Positions 1-11,370 of a DNA stretch of 64,000 bases are shown here, in pieces. Below the pieces are notes generated by a model, which made no database searches, was not told the DNA's origin, and worked only from the letters and a program-made list of their open reading frames with translations. Positions within the stretch are counted from its first letter, which is position 1. Each line of letters begins with the position of its first letter. Position numbers and translations under genes: made by a program. This DNA is from Brachycybe producta (lineage: Eukaryota; Arthropoda; Diplopoda; Playtdesmida; Andrognathidae), in contig JAUPFP010000019.1 in NCBI GenBank assembly GCA_036925085.1, positions 61,001-125,000 of the forward strand, in the 5' to 3' direction.

Positions 1-177
1 GCGAAAATTGTCATTCAGAATAGAAGAATTTATTAAAAATATTTTTGTATTATTATTAATAAAACAAAAAAAAATGCAAATATTGTCCAGATTTCTTGCG
101 GACCACCAGTGGTTCACGAACCACCGGTTGGCGACCGCTGCTTTAAAATATTACGGGAACCCGGATAGTACTATTAC

Positions 178-178
<1 letters not shown>

Positions 179-225
<47 letters not shown>

Positions 226-248
226 GCCAGGTCTGTGTGTGTGTGTGT
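179..248. repeat. (TA)n then (GT)n microsatellites
   Basis: About 43 bases of uninterrupted TA dinucleotide are followed by a 14-base spacer and a short GT run. The tract sits at the left edge of the dispersed repeat at 223-760. The second copy of that repeat also begins after a shorter TA run near 42673-42690, so the dinucleotide belongs to the repeat boundary. The small reading frames across it are repeat artefacts. Confidence 0.95.
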
Positions 249-760
249 GGTTAACGCTGTACAATTTATATAAATTTAAATGAATAAATGAACCGCTTTT
301 TTTCTCAAGGTCAACTATATGTTGCACACTCCCTATCCAAGAACCCCATGATATTAAATTGGAGAGGGGAAAAGGTTGGAAAGTGTAGGGGGGAAAGAGA
401 GAGGAAACGTGGAGGGGGGAAATGGAGAAGGGGGAAACTGAAATTGAAATGAAAGTAAAAAAGGAACCAACGACGCGCATGCGCACACCAGAGAAAATGA
501 AAAACTCATTTTCTCTTTCAAATATAATAAAGGGGAGAGGATAATAGTAGCCAAATTAAACTAAAGTTTATCACAGGCAACTGTGCCCAGCATTAGAATT
601 TCTTTTGCTCAGCCCTTTTATGAACGTCATTAATTTCTAATTGGTTTGTTACTTGGTCTGACGTCATAAAAGGGCAGAGGAAAAGAAATTCTAATGCTGG
701 GCACAATTGCCTGTGAATTTTGCTCCCGTCATTTATGACGGGTTACCCCACTAGTTATTA
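223..760. repeat. Dispersed composite repeat, copy 1 (pairs with 42689-43181)
   Basis: This segment matches 42689-43181 in the same orientation. Both start TTAAGCCAGGTCT, share ATGAACCGC followed by poly-T and CTCAAGGTCAACTATATG, run through a purine-rich G/A block, carry a nested foldback element, and end GACGGGTTACCCCACTAGT. No terminal inverted repeat or TSD is evident for the whole unit. The last bases read on the minus strand as AACCCGTCATAAATGACGGG, a hairpin resembling the AACCCGTC word seen at three other places. Identity is unknown; a Helitron-type element is possible but unproven. Confidence 0.8.
572..715. mobile_element. Foldback MITE, subfamily C, copy 1 (nested)
   Basis: The 144-bp palindromic element begins CACAGGCAACTGTGCCCAGC and ends with the inverted form GCTGGGCACAATTGCCTGTG. 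The core has the family signature: CAGCCCTTTTATGAACGTCA, CTAATTGGTTTGTTAC and GTCTGACGTCATAAAAGGGC. It lies inside the dispersed repeat at the same place as the copy at 42996-43138, so it was inserted before that repeat multiplied. No 9-bp TSD is visible here, which fits an old insertion. Confidence 0.85.
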
Positions 761-767
761 TATATAG

Positions 768-1095
768 TATCTAGAGTGAGAAAAAAAATGTCCGAAAAAG
801 TAGACATGAATAAAAATAATGGGAACGTTATCTTAATAAAATGATAATTTTAGAGTATCAGGATTCACATTTAATTAATATTAAGAATATCGCATAAAAC
901 GCATTTTATGTCTCATTTCATTTTTGAGTTGTGTTGGAATATCTTAGAATGAACATGCTCTGGTAACTACTTAAATTTAATTTTAAGAAACTATTATAAT
1001 TATACACATTTTTTACAGTCGGAAATTTAATAATTTTTTTTTAATTTTCTCGTGGAACCTTTACTTCACGGAACCCCATTTGGGAAACACTAGCT
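768..1095. repeat. hAT-ended dispersed repeat, copy 1 (pairs with 51194-51508)
   Basis: About 320 bp align with 51194-51508 in the same orientation. Shared words include ATCGCATAAAA, TTTTGTGTCTCATTT (here TTTATGTCTCATTT), GACTACTTAAAT, TTTTAAGAAACTATT and TTTTCTCGTGGAACC. The right end GGAACCCCATTTGGGAAACA is the kind of terminus seen in Charlie-type hAT non-autonomous elements (family knowledge). No matching left end is visible, so the copy is truncated or the left boundary is decayed. Confidence 0.65.
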
Positions 1096-1974
1096 TATAC
1101 ATTATACACAATAGTTATAGATATTTTCACCATTTTGCAATACACTTTTGCAAATCTTTAAGCTCATTTACATATTTTATTTCCGCATGTTCTTTATTCC
1201 TTTTCGCTACAAATCTCAACGAATGTTTCATATTTAGAAAGATTTTTCTAGAAGTTTAACAATATTCGTTTTTTTTTGTTGTTGTATGTCTTGATACCTT
1301 TTATAAAATATTTTTCGTTTAAATATGTTTAAAACATTTAGAAAGATTACCTATACATGTTTTTCAGGTTTATGGTTTGAAATGCGTTATATTTTTCCGA
1401 AATTGATTGTATCAAGACTGATCAGATTCGTTTTGAATGAAAAAGCACAAAAAAAACCAACTCCAAAAACCTGCGATTCTAATTTCATACTGTCCAATAA
1501 AATTCGTTTTATTCCTGTAATCATGTACATGCTATGATTGATTGCCTGCAACAAGGAGCAGCAGCAGCAGCATTAGTAAAAATTTCGATTTTTTTTTTTC
1601 TTCTTTCTTGTCTTCTCTTCTTTTTCTTCATGCTCCAGTGTTGCCAGCAATACATTATACTGTGTAAAAACTAAACAAAATTTATGCAAATTAGTCCATT
1701 GAAGAGCTTATGCATGCATGCATGTGCTTCTTCTCATAGCAAAATATACTGGAGGATTGGACAAACACCCCTTCAAAATGAAAACCTGCAAACCTAATTT
1801 GGAAGGTGATGGAAACTGGCGGCTGTGTCTATGTATATATATGTGTGTGCTTGCAATACTGAAAACAAAATATCAGGCTAAAAAAAAACCTGGCATCCCA
1901 GGTGAATAGGAATGACACAAGATTGAATTTCCTCTCAAAATGCTTATGGTAAAATTTAAATTGCAGTCACTGTT

Positions 1975-2005
<31 letters not shown>

Positions 2006-3040
2006 GATAGGAAAAACTAAACAAGAACATGGGTTGTCCAACGTGTGGCCCATATAAAACATTTCTCCGCACACACATTAATAAACACAAACAGAAACGA
2101 GCAGTCTGAAGATGATGAACACACAATAGCTTTATTTAGGAAAACTAATTTTATTTTTTATTTTTTTGGGTGAAAAAAAGCTAATTGATTTTGTAGATAA
2201 TCTCGAATGTGGCTTTCTAAGTTGTCACCGCTAGTTTAATGCGCTCAAAAACTATAAGAGGTAAATTTATACCCTTTTCCAACATTAACTGGGCTACATT
2301 ATAAATTAGATTTTCCGTTCCACATAGGATAGAATTACACTAATCAGCAATTTCAAAAAATATGATGCAGACAAAAAAAAACTTAAGTAGTTTTCAAACT
2401 TATAATGAAAAAGGGGCCACGTTTAATTGGTTATTACAAGCTAAGGTCCAAATTCAAGAAGAAAGCTTGACACTTGAACTTCAACTAGGCCCATTTCCGA
2501 CAACGTTCCACAACATAGGAAGAAAAAAAAAATCTTATTTAACCGGTTTTCAATATAACTTGAATTTTCTATGTTGGAACCCTGTTCAGAGGGTTGAAGT
2601 TACTGTACCAGTGCTAAGTTTCCTTCTTAAAACGTCACTAGAAAAACAACTGTGAAAACAACAACTTCAAAAGAAAAGAAAAAACTTTAAAGTTTTCAGA
2701 AACTAGAAAAGTGAAACGTATGGATGCAATGGTAATTTTATGTTGGTTTACTTTTCAAATTTAACTTTTTATGGTAAATTTGAAAATAAACTACCCAAAT
2801 TGTGAAGTTTCGTATATAATCACTGATCAGACAATTTTTCCCCCCAATTTTGGACCAACTTGAAGTGAAAAACGAAAATGACAAATTTGAAATTCCTACA
2901 AGTTTATTTAAAATAAACCAATAAGAAATTATTATGTGGTTTTTAAAACACTTTCAATTTCTTGTTAAAGTTTATTTTTTTTTTAAGCAAGCATGCCGTT
3001 TCAACCACTACGTAGTGGCACTGTGTTAACATCAAAGCTC
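1096..3040. other. No gene seen; AT-rich spacer
   Basis: Only short random frames occur. Visible items are a CAG triplet run at about 1557-1572, a GAAA/GA run at about 1976-2005 and a single hAT-like terminal word (GTTGTCCAACGTGTGGCCC) at about 2034-2053 with no partner end found. Nothing else is recognised. Confidence 0.6.
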
Positions 3041-3043
3041 TTA

Positions 3044-3761
3044 AGGTGGGTTCACAAGAAGTAGTGAATTGGGCGAGAACACGCCCAGTAATGTGCACTT
3101 CACGACCATTTCCAGTTCACACGGGGTTCTCCAACGACCATCTATTGCCGTCGCCAAAAGCTGTCTCGCGAGTAGTTGTTCAAATGGCAGCACTATTCAT
3201 TTTGTACACCGACATTTTCACTTGCCGAATTCACGACTGAAGCGGTCGTTGTCACTCCGGCAGGTTGGAGTAAGCAAGACCCCACATTTCAAGGTCGTGT
3301 ACGACCGCCCACTTCCACGACCACATGTTCCACATGAGGTAGTGATTACTACTGCTAGCCTACTGGTAAGTGGTCTCGCCCAGTAATGCGCATGTTACAC
3401 TACTTGCTTGTTCAACACCGGAGTTCACGACCATTTTTCCAGTTCACACGGAGTTCTCCAACGACCATCTATTGCCGTCGCCAAACATTGTCTCGCGAGT
3501 CGCGAGTAGTTAGTTGCTTCAAATGGCAGAACGAGAAGCAGTGAAAGTCGATCGTTTGTGAAGTATTAATTAACGAATTCACGACTGAAGCGGTAGTTCT
3601 CACTCCGGCATGCAGGTTGGAGTGAGCACGACCCGACTTTTCATGGTCGTGTACGACGACCGCCCACTTTCACGACCACTTGCTCACATGAAGTAGTCAT
3701 TACTACTGCTAGCCTACCGGTAGTGCTCTGGCCCAATTGACGACTCCGTGTGAACCCACCA
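3044..3761. mobile_element. 718-bp MITE with TTA target duplication, internally duplicated
   Basis: The left end reads AGGTGGGTTCACA and the right end TGTGAACCCACCA, flanked by TTA at 3041-3043 and 3762-3764. About 350 bp are repeated in tandem inside: TTCACGACCATTT, TCCAACGACCATCTATTGCC, GTCTCGCGAGTAG and TACTACTGCTAGCCTAC each occur twice, at roughly 3100-3365 and 3427-3715. The G+C content is higher than the surroundings. The 3-bp TSD fits PIF/Harbinger-type elements, which is an inference. The two overlapping short frames inside do not resemble a transposase. Confidence 0.8.
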
Positions 3762-3764
3762 TTA

Positions 3765-4487
3765 GTATCTCGTTTAGAGTCGTGTCTCAAGAATAGTGTT
3801 GGACTGTATTGTGTATAAAAACATTAATCTTGTTACACTTTTCTATTATTTTTCTGACTTCAGACTTACGTGACACCCTGTAGAGACAAACAGTAACGTG
3901 AAGAGACACCTCCTCCTTCTGCCACTACTCATAATTAGTAATTAATCTCACTACTAATAAATGAAATTATATAATGGCGGAAGTCGACAGATGATCGCTT
4001 CTCTAATTAACTTTATAGCGAGATAATACAAAAAAACATTTTTTTTTTCTGTTGCCAAAAAAGATGAAACACAAATATCGATTAATGAAAAAAGCCAGTG
4101 AATTTTTAGCTGCCAGCAAAAGACATTTCTTTAGATGAGTGTTAATTTTTTTTTTTACTAATGCAATCAGCATCATTGTATTTCCCCCCTGTGTATAAAT
4201 GGGTTTTCTGACCAGTAATTTTTATACCCCGGCTAGATTACGGATCCAACCGTGATGACTGAGTGTCTCCAACATACAGATCAGCATAACAGAAAGGCGA
4301 ATACAACACGCAAGCAAAGCAAGAAAGTTCGGATTCAGTTTTTGTTGCACCTCATGTTAGTAAGGCTGATTACTTCCCTTCAAGCAGGGTCTTATATGCG
4401 CCACATTGCGCAACGTGCCCGCGCATCACACTTTCATAGTTCGTGGAAATACCATATACCAACAGAAACTCAAGAAGAAAACAGTTC
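3765..4487. other. No gene seen; spacer
   Basis: AT-rich sequence with poly-A/T runs. The 99-codon frame at 4252-4551 runs into the neighbouring hAT element and has no recognisable domain, so I do not call it a gene. Confidence 0.55.
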
Positions 4488-5200
4488 CTCTTGTTTAGTG
4501 ATGTGCGATAGTCAAAAATGCACTATCGATAGTATTTTACAGGACCGATAGATAGTATCGATAGTCACTTCACTATCGATAGTACTATCAATAGTTTTCA
4601 ACTTTTTCAAGGTTGCAAATTAAAAGCTACATTAAAAACCTGTTAGGCTCACAACTTGTCTTAGTAGTTTTACCAGTCCATAGACTCCATAGCATACTTA
4701 TTACAAGCCATTACACCATTACTCACTAATGTTACAATACAAAATTATACAACACAGTTTAAGAGTGCACACGGTGCACAAGGTACGCACGTTACATTGC
4801 ACAAAGTGCACAATGCGCACAAGGTACACGTTCAAGTGAACAATATGCACATTGTGCACAAAGTGCACAATGCGCACAAGGTACACGTTCAAGTGAACAA
4901 TATGCACATTGTGCACATTGCTCACTGCGTACATGGTTCACAAGGCGCACAATGTGCACACAGTGCATATGTACAAACGACAAATTGAAATAATTATGGC
5001 GCCATCTAGCATCCACTATTTCAGATACATTATTGTTTATGTGAGACAGTGTGTTGATTTTTTTTAAAAACTATCGATAGTTTTTAAACTATCGATAGAA
5101 CTATCGATTTGTAAACCACTCGATCGTTTGACTATCGAGTAGTTGACTATCGCGATAGTATTCATATTCATATCGCTATCGGAACATCACAACTCTTGTT
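4488..5200. mobile_element. 697-bp non-autonomous hAT element with internal GTGCAC minisatellite
   Basis: A perfect 8-bp TSD, CTCTTGTT, lies at 4488-4495 and 5193-5200. The element (4496-5192) begins TAGTGATGTGCGATAGTC and ends GCTATCGGAACATCACAA, giving imperfect terminal inverted repeats of the TAGTGATG hAT type. Both subterminal regions are crowded with the palindromic word ACTATCGATAGT (about 4520-4595 and 5068-5105). The centre (about 4763-4975) is a minisatellite of GCACA-rich units, including a ~64-bp unit present twice around 4797-4920. No transposase is encoded; the frames across the centre are artefacts of the repeat. Confidence 0.9.
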
Positions 5201-5265
5201 TTAAGAAAACTGTGCGTGTGCAAGTCTCCCGATAATCTTGTTGTAGTGCCAATTAAATAATTATT

Positions 5266-5547
5266 GTATATTCAATTCAATTCAACTCAGTACACTTGCA
5301 TCCAGCTTAAAAGCCATGTGGCCGGGGGGGGGGAGAGAGGGAGTGCTCCCGATCACAATTGATTGTCATTCAAGTAAAACACGACATCATTGTGTAATTG
5401 AAATCATCATAACGAAGAACTATCAACTGGAAGAGAATTCCATAGTCTTAATATAACATTTGGGAAAAAAGACCAAAAATATATTTATGCATCAGTTCTA
5501 GCCATTAGTTCTTTAAAAGTTTTTGAATGCTCGTGTACGGAGCCCTG
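5266..5547 (-). mobile_element. LINE 3' end fragment (CR1/L2/Jockey-like), copy 1
   Basis: Read on the minus strand, this ends in a pentanucleotide tail (repeats of TTGAA) after GTACTGAGTTGAATTGAAT. It aligns with the 3' part of the longer fragment at 44107-44735: CAGTTCTAGCCA, CTGGAAGAGAATT, CATAGTCTTA and AATTGAAATCATC are shared. The coding remnant includes a minus-strand RLWNSLPVDSSLLR segment, similar to the end of non-LTR retrotransposon ORF2 in these clades. It is 5'-truncated, abutting the foldback that starts near 5546. Confidence 0.7.
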
Positions 5548-6075
5548 TTGAGGGCATAGAATATTTTTTTTATCTCGTCTGGACAAGATAATAAGTCGTC
5601 CGGACAAGATAGTAAGTGACAGTCGGGTCAGGATGAAAAGATGAATACTGTGGGGTAACTCTAAAACCTGAAACAAAATGCATATAGAATTCGCTGAACA
5701 CTGTACTAACATATGTGCAGAACACTACTGACATCGGTGCAGAATAACATAACCATTTTTTAAATTAAATTGTGATTTTTTTACATTATGGGGGATGCGC
5801 CCCCCCACACACACACACCCCCTGAATCAAGCTTAATTAAATATGACACCATCTAATCACCTATATATATAAAAAAAGCATAGTGTTCCTCCAATTCTAT
5901 ATGCATTCTGTATCGAGGTTTAAAGTTACCCTACAATGTTCATCCTTTCATCCAGACCCGACTTAGTGTCTAGCCCAGACGACTAATAGTATCTTGTCCA
6001 GATGACTTTATTATCTCGTCCAGACGACTAGTATCTCGTCCAGACGAGATAAAAAAATATTCCATGTCCTCAACG
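5546..6075. mobile_element. Foldback element with ~170-bp arms and internal tandem units
   Basis: The two ends are long inverted repeats: TTGAGGGCATAGAATAT at the left pairs with ATATTCCATGTCCTCAA at the right, and the match runs about 170 bp inward to GCATATAGAATT / AATTCTATATGCAT. Each arm contains short tandem units built on TCTCGTCTGGACAAGATAAT, two on the left and about four on the right. The centre (5710-5880) is AT-rich with a C/AC run. There is no coding capacity and no clear TSD. Confidence 0.8.
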
Positions 6076-6087
6076 TGTCTTCTCTAA

Positions 6088-6479
6088 AGCCTGGAACAGA
6101 CACGCGGAATTCCGCTCAGAAAATAATAACAGAATATTTAAATGAGACAATTTTCCATAAAAAGTGAACGGAAAGTTCATTAAAAATGAGTTGAACAAAG
6201 CTCAACTTTTTCCGTTCTCAAAATATTCCGTTCAAATTCCCACCAATCAGAAACGAGCATGACGTGACATGACAAAAAAGCAAATTGGAATCCATTTTGG
6301 CAATAGATCTAAATATAATGTTTCTTTTCTTGCTCAATAGAGAGTGCCCACAACTTTCCTCATTACTTTTTCTGTTTCTATGTGTGAACAACAGAGATAC
6401 AGAAAAAGAAAATGACTTTTTTTTTTCCTTTTCCTATTTTCTTTTTCCTTGGCGGAATTCCGCGTGTGTGTTCCAGGCT
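6088..6479. mobile_element. 392-bp MITE (AGCCTGGAACA family), forward copy
   Basis: Terminal inverted repeats AGCCTGGAACAGACACGCGG and CCGCGTGTGTGTTCCAGGCT flank the element, with TAA before and TTA after. The inside matches 13889-14265 in inverted orientation (for example GGAATCCATTTTGGCAATA, CAGAAAAAGAAAATGAC, TTTTCCTTGGCGGAATTCCG). The frames at 6285-6646 lie wholly or partly inside the repeat and are not genes. TIR and TWA-type flanks suggest a Harbinger-like or Tc1/mariner-like origin. Confidence 0.85.
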
Positions 6480-6482
6480 TTA

Positions 6483-7266
6483 CAAGAATTTATATTTAAT
6501 AAGTCATTAAATAGGACAATATTATTATCTGTCAGTAAACTTCCGAAAAGGGCAAGGCTTTGGTCATTTTTTTCGGCCTGCTTATGACTCCCACTCTCTC
6601 GTAAACATAACCGTGTGTGGGCGTCACTGCGTATTGGCGCGTGCAAGATCGACGTGCAACATGCTGGTTGTGAAGGACGTTTTGCAGCCCCTTCACGAGC
6701 AAAAAAAACGACTAGAACTACTGCTCTAAAACAATCACACCATACAATGCATTATCGAATGCACCTTAATTGTGTGCGGTAGCACCTTAACTGTGTGCGT
6801 GTTTTTTCACCAAATTTACTTCAATACCTTTAATGTGTGTTTGTATGGACTTACAAGTTTATAACACAGGCCTAAGCAATTTACGAGTTTTGTACCAAAA
6901 AAAAAATCCGTTTTATGCGAAAATTACAATTAAAAGAAAATTAAAGAAAAAATAAAATATTGTTCATAAGTTGTTATAATGACAGATGGATATTATTCAC
7001 TTTTTTATAGTATTTTTAATAGCCTGTATCTGGTGCAATTATAATGAAAATGGAATGTGCTGATGCTCGTTTTACTTGTAATCTATAAATCATGTAACTG
7101 CATTCTTCTCACTAAATTAAGAGTTAATGATTAACGAATAGAAAGAAGAAGAAGAAAAAAACCTGCTTAGAACTTCTTCTTCACGCAATGTCCATGCAGT
7201 GACCAACAGTGTGGCACGCGTGCCACTCAAAATATAAAATGAGAACCACATGTTTAAAAAAAATTC
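6483..7266. other. No gene seen; spacer
   Basis: AT-rich sequence with a poly-A run near 6898 and a GAA-type run near 7145. Nothing else recognised. Confidence 0.55.
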
Positions 7267-7270
7267 TTAA

Positions 7271-7844
7271 GACCATTACCTCCAGAAATATATTTTCAAA
7301 ATATTGTCGAAACTTACCCAAAGATTACCAAAACGATTTTTAAATTTTAAAATAAGTCAATAAAACCATAAAAAAAAAATTTGAAAATGAAGTGACTTTT
7401 CCTGAGACACCAAATGACGCCATTTTAAATTTTCAAAAACAGAAATCTATCACTCCCCCATTTTTGTGGCAAAGGTTGTCACCTCACATTTCCCATAATT
7501 CCTTAATGAAATATACCTAGGTATTTTCCCTATTCCTATTCAACTCAATACAACCTTCCCATGTGGAATAATTCAAATATTAAATCCATAGTACTTTGAA
7601 ATGAAAGTAATGTGAGGAAGTGACAACACATCAGAATTCGAGAAGAGGAGTAGACTTTGTGGGTTTTTTGTTGCCGATGTCTGTTGTTTGGTGGCACAGC
7701 TATCTGATAAAGGTTCATTTACATGAAGTCAACTGATTTTTAATTTTTTTAATTTATATTAATCACTTATTTTAAATCTTAAAAATCGTTGAATAATTCT
7801 TGACAATATTTTGACAAAAAAGTTCTGGAGGTAAAATGATCTCT
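7271..7844. mobile_element. 574-bp TTAA-bounded MITE, copy 1
   Basis: TTAA lies at both edges (7267-7270 and 7845-7848). The ends are inverted: GACCATTACCTCCAGAAATA at the left and TTCTGGAGGTAAAATGATC at the right. The interior matches 56860-57397 collinearly (AGTGACTTTTCCTGAGACACC, GACGCCATTTTAA, TTGTTGCCGATGTCTGTTG and others). TTAA duplication is characteristic of piggyBac and Kolobok superfamilies; which one applies cannot be decided without a transposase. Confidence 0.85.
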
Positions 7845-7848
7845 TTAA

Positions 7849-8523
7849 AAAAATTTCTTAATTATAACAACGAAAATTAAAACCCGAGCCATTTCTAGTT
7901 ATAATTGCATATGGATCCAAACATCAATGAAAAAGAATATTTAATTTTTAAATGAAAAGCATTAAATATGTGATAACGAAGAAGAAGAAGATGAAAAATA
8001 TCATCAAAGTTATGCAGAAACATTTTTTCTTCACCCTATTTTCCGGTTTTGTTTTGGGGGGAAAATCTACCAAGACACACACATTCAAACACTATCATCA
8101 TCCTTCATAATGTGTTAATTTAAAAATTTAATAAAACGGGACATAGAATAGATAAGAAAATGGAAATAGGGAGAAACTTTTCTTGAACACAATAGAGGTG
8201 TAGGTAGCATTGAAATTGCGTTTACTCTCTCTCTCTCTCTCTCTCTCTCTTTCTACGTGGGTGTGCTTTCCTTGGATGTGTATTCTTTTCTGCGTGTTTG
8301 AGGGTAAACCCACCTAATGGCATGCAGCATGAAGCAGAGGAGGAGAATTAGACAAACCATAGGAGTATAGAGTGTGCCAGCACTTCCTGTCGGCGACCAA
8401 ATTATCGCTCGTCACTCCAGTGTAATTAACTCAACGACTTGATAACCTCCATCTCTATCTGTGGTCGTTGGTTCACATGAACTCGGGCTTAGATAGAACG
8501 CACGTATTAATCGTGATTTACAC
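7849..8523. other. No gene seen; (CT)n at 8226-8251
   Basis: AT-rich spacer containing GAAGAAGAAGAAG near 7979 and a 26-base CT run. The 61-codon minus frame across the CT run reads a dinucleotide repeat and is not a gene. Confidence 0.55.
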
Positions 8524-8745
8524 GGTGAGCACATCGGCACAACTCCAAAAAAAAAAAAAAAAAACACTTTTTTTGGGAAAATGAGTTTAAAGTTGCAATT
8601 TTTCTATCTCAATTACAATTAGTACTCTGCTAGCAGCGAGGGAACCCAAATAAACGGATAATGTGAATAGTTAAAATGGTTTTTGCACTTAAAAAACTGA
8701 GCAAAGTTAAGCCATGAACCTTCTCTTACTTCTCAAAACAGTTTT
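8524..8745. mobile_element. Partial MITE of the GGCACAACTC family
   Basis: The left end GAGCACATCGGCACAACTCC, then poly-A and CACTTTTTTTGGGAAAATGA, matches the ends of the elements at 10022-10282 and 27976-28083. The following part (GGAACCCAAATAAAC through AACTGAGCAAAGTTAAGCCATG) matches the interior of 10022-10282 in inverted orientation. A proper right terminus is not visible. Confidence 0.6.
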
Positions 8746-9595
8746 AGCCAAATGTCCCTTTAGAGTAAATGAGTTTAGCCTAAAACTTGCCCTAAAATCA
8801 TTTGCTCTAAAACTTTCATGGCAAGTGCTTTAGGGCAAATGAAAAAAAGAACAATAAAATGCAGTTCAAACAATTTAAAATAAAAAGTTACTGAGTACTT
8901 TTATTATTACATCTTTTTAAATCAGAGAAAATGGCAAAATCCTAGGTTTTTGATTAAGATTTAGTTCTTTTTTGCTCTTTCTTAATTTTAAGAATAATAA
9001 AGCACCATTTTGTATTCAAACAATTTATTATTTAAATAAATTTAAATAAAATTATACACAAATGGCTGACGCTTCGACAGCAATAGTAGCTACCTTCAGA
9101 ATCTTAATACATAAATAGTCCATAACTAAATAATATAGTTTTTGATTAACTCCTCTCACGTCACAAGCTTCAAATTAAAGTGAGCCGACTCCATGTTTAA
9201 GGTTTCTATCACACTTTATTTGAATATCAAGGTGTCTGTCTTATTTTTGGAAATACCTCCCTCCCTCCCTCTATCTCTCTTTTCATTTCCCTTTGCGTGT
9301 ATGTTGTCTATTTGCTCTTTTTAGCCTCCTTATATATGTGTATGCACGTGTTTTTTTTTTTTCTTATCTGTGTGACATGTTTGTGTTTGTGCTCGTGTTT
9401 CTTCTCTGCTCTTCATCTGAGAAGCCTGAAATCTCACCTCTTAAATGCACCTCGAATTCCCTTCCTAAGCAAACACGCGCTTTAATTATATTGAACAAAA
9501 AACTGTTCTAGAGACTTAACATGGAAACCAAACTGCACATGTGAATTTCCCAAAGGATCACTGAACGAAATTTGCATAATACCAATTTGCAGTGG
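8746..9595. other. No gene seen; spacer
   Basis: AT-rich; a CCCTC/CTCT-rich patch at about 9258-9285. The two short frames at 9293-9511 are pyrimidine-rich and show no recognisable domain. Confidence 0.5.
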
Positions 9596-9822
9596 CAATA
9601 TTCCTGGGTCGCACACTTAAAACGGTCCCCATTTAATCTCAAAAACTATAAATGCTATCTATACAGTTATACAGTGAGAAGTTCTTAGATATTTTTAACA
9701 ACATAAAATTTATTCGTACAATAACTGAAGCAAGTTTGGTCAAAAATTATTAGTTTTTTTAATTTTGAAAATGACAAACTATTTGAAAACGGGCGCGACA
9801 TTTTTTTGTCGCCCAGGAATTG
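9596..9822. mobile_element. Probable short MITE
   Basis: CAATATTCCTGGGTCGCACA at the left is inverted as GTCGCCCAGGAATTG at the right. No TSD is clear, and no second copy is seen in the window. Confidence 0.45.
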
Positions 9823-10021
9823 TGTCGTGATGTACAAATAAATGGACCACTCTGCGCGGCAACAAAATAATCACTTAATACCATTTAAAACAATGTGTTT
9901 TATATTAAGTTTATTTTTAGCAGCCGCCATAAGAAGTCGCCATTGTGAGAGCAGGTTTAAATAAAATCGTTTCCACTAATTTCGGCGATTGGTATAAAAC
10001 CCTGCAGGAGTTGTACATACA

Positions 10022-10282
10022 GCACCGCGGCTAAAAGAGTGGCACAACTCAAAAAACCACTTTTTTTTTTGGGAAGAGGAGTTTAAAGTTAAGAGAAGAT
10101 TTCATGGCTTACTTTGCTGAGCTTCTCAAGTGAAAAAAAAAAAAACCGTTTTAACTATTCACAATATTGGTTTATTTGGTTCCCCTACAATAGATTGCGA
10201 CAGTAAAAATGCAACTTTAAACTCATTTTCCCAAAAAAAAAAGTAGTTTTTTTTAGTTGTGCAACTCAGCAGTGCCACACAG
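10022..10282. mobile_element. MITE of the GGCACAACTC family, near complete
   Basis: The left end reads GCACCGCGGCTAAAAGAGTG then GCACAACTCAAAAAACCACT. The right end carries the inverted AGTAGTTTTTTTTAGTTGTG followed by AGCAGTGCCACAC. Inverted inner words AGTTTAAAGTT / AACTTTAAACTC support a foldback structure. Related copies are at 8524-8745 and 27976-28083. Confidence 0.75.
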
Positions 10283-10328
10283 TGGTTTACTAGTGCCATC
10301 ATGAAGGTGACAACCATAATACCTGTTC

Positions 10329-10391
10329 TCTAGACACGACAACCACACTGTGGCACCATCTCTAGACACGACAACCACACTGTGGCACCAT
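10329..10391. repeat. ~35-bp tandem duplication
   Basis: The segment from CTCTAGACACGACAACCACA to TGTGGCACCATC occurs twice in direct succession with almost no divergence, indicating a recent local duplication. Confidence 0.85.
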
Positions 10392-10654
10392 CGAAAGACA
10401 GATTCAGATGATAGATGTTTTACTGTTAGAAGTTACTGTTGAAGACCTAAAAAAAACACGGCCTGGGTCTCATTCCACAAAACTACTAGAGTAATAAATT
10501 ACAAGCTACAACTAAAAATACCTGAAGATTAAATATGGTTTAATAATATTCAGTTCCACATAGAAACTGCCACCCCCTGTAGATTTCACTAATAACTACA
10601 ACTGCTACAAGTAAAATAATACAAAATGGCGTCGCAGGAGAGCAAAATATTGTT

Positions 10655-10745
10655 GTTGAACCTTTTTCCTGAGAGTGTTCCATTACTGGCCCTTGAGAAT
10701 CTCAGAAAACTGGAGTGTGCATAATTTTTGACTCCCCCCCCCCTC
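10655..10745 (-). pseudogene. Mariner remnant (one end)
   Basis: This matches the right end of the mariner at 22213-22777: GTTGAACCTTTTTCCTGA, AGTGTTCC, GGCTCTTGAG (here GGCCCTTGAG) and the terminal ATAATTTTTGACTC. The terminus is degraded into a run of C. Only about 90 bp survive, so this is an older deletion relic of the same family. Confidence 0.75.
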
Positions 10746-11370
10746 ATACAAGTTACAAGTAATGGCTTTAAGGAACACAATATTTTATATTGATGGAATT
10801 TACAGGTGAATTCCATCGTAATTATTAGTCATTACTTTATTGTGGAATTCGGCCCTCGTGTCGTTTCTGTCAACTTAGTAATACCGTATACAACACCACA
10901 TATACTAACAACTACCCTAATACCTTGTACACACACGAGTTAAATGAATTCAAATTAAACGTGTTTAGGTGAATTATACAGAATCCAGTTAAGGACATGA
11001 ACCCAAATAAAAATTGACTTTATTATTAATATTTTAAATTAAAATTACCAAATCAATATTTTGTCAATAGTTTATATAATATATTTAAGTATTAACTCAA
11101 TATTTTCAGATTATTAAATGAATAAATTGAATTCGATATTTTGTTTGTTTGTCCTTCATAGGGCTCTGTAGAACACGTTTATTATTTAAGAGCCTAGGTA
11201 CACCGCCATCTTGATGTTTTGAGCAGACGACAACGAGACAAATGAGTGTTCTTATATGGTGTTACTAAAACTGCAAGAAATCGCCTCACAATCGCTCAAT
11301 TAGAATGCAGTAAAGCGCAAAACGCAATAAAAAGTATTGTTCTTCTCGTGCTCGATTTATATAATGTTTG
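10746..11370. other. No gene seen; spacer
   Basis: AT-rich sequence with no repeat or coding signal I can support. Confidence 0.5.

Noticed and set aside
4719-5016. Cysteine/histidine-rich and valine/histidine-rich frames of 63-74 codons
   Set aside because: All are translations of the GTGCAC minisatellite within a hAT element; similar frames appear on both strands.
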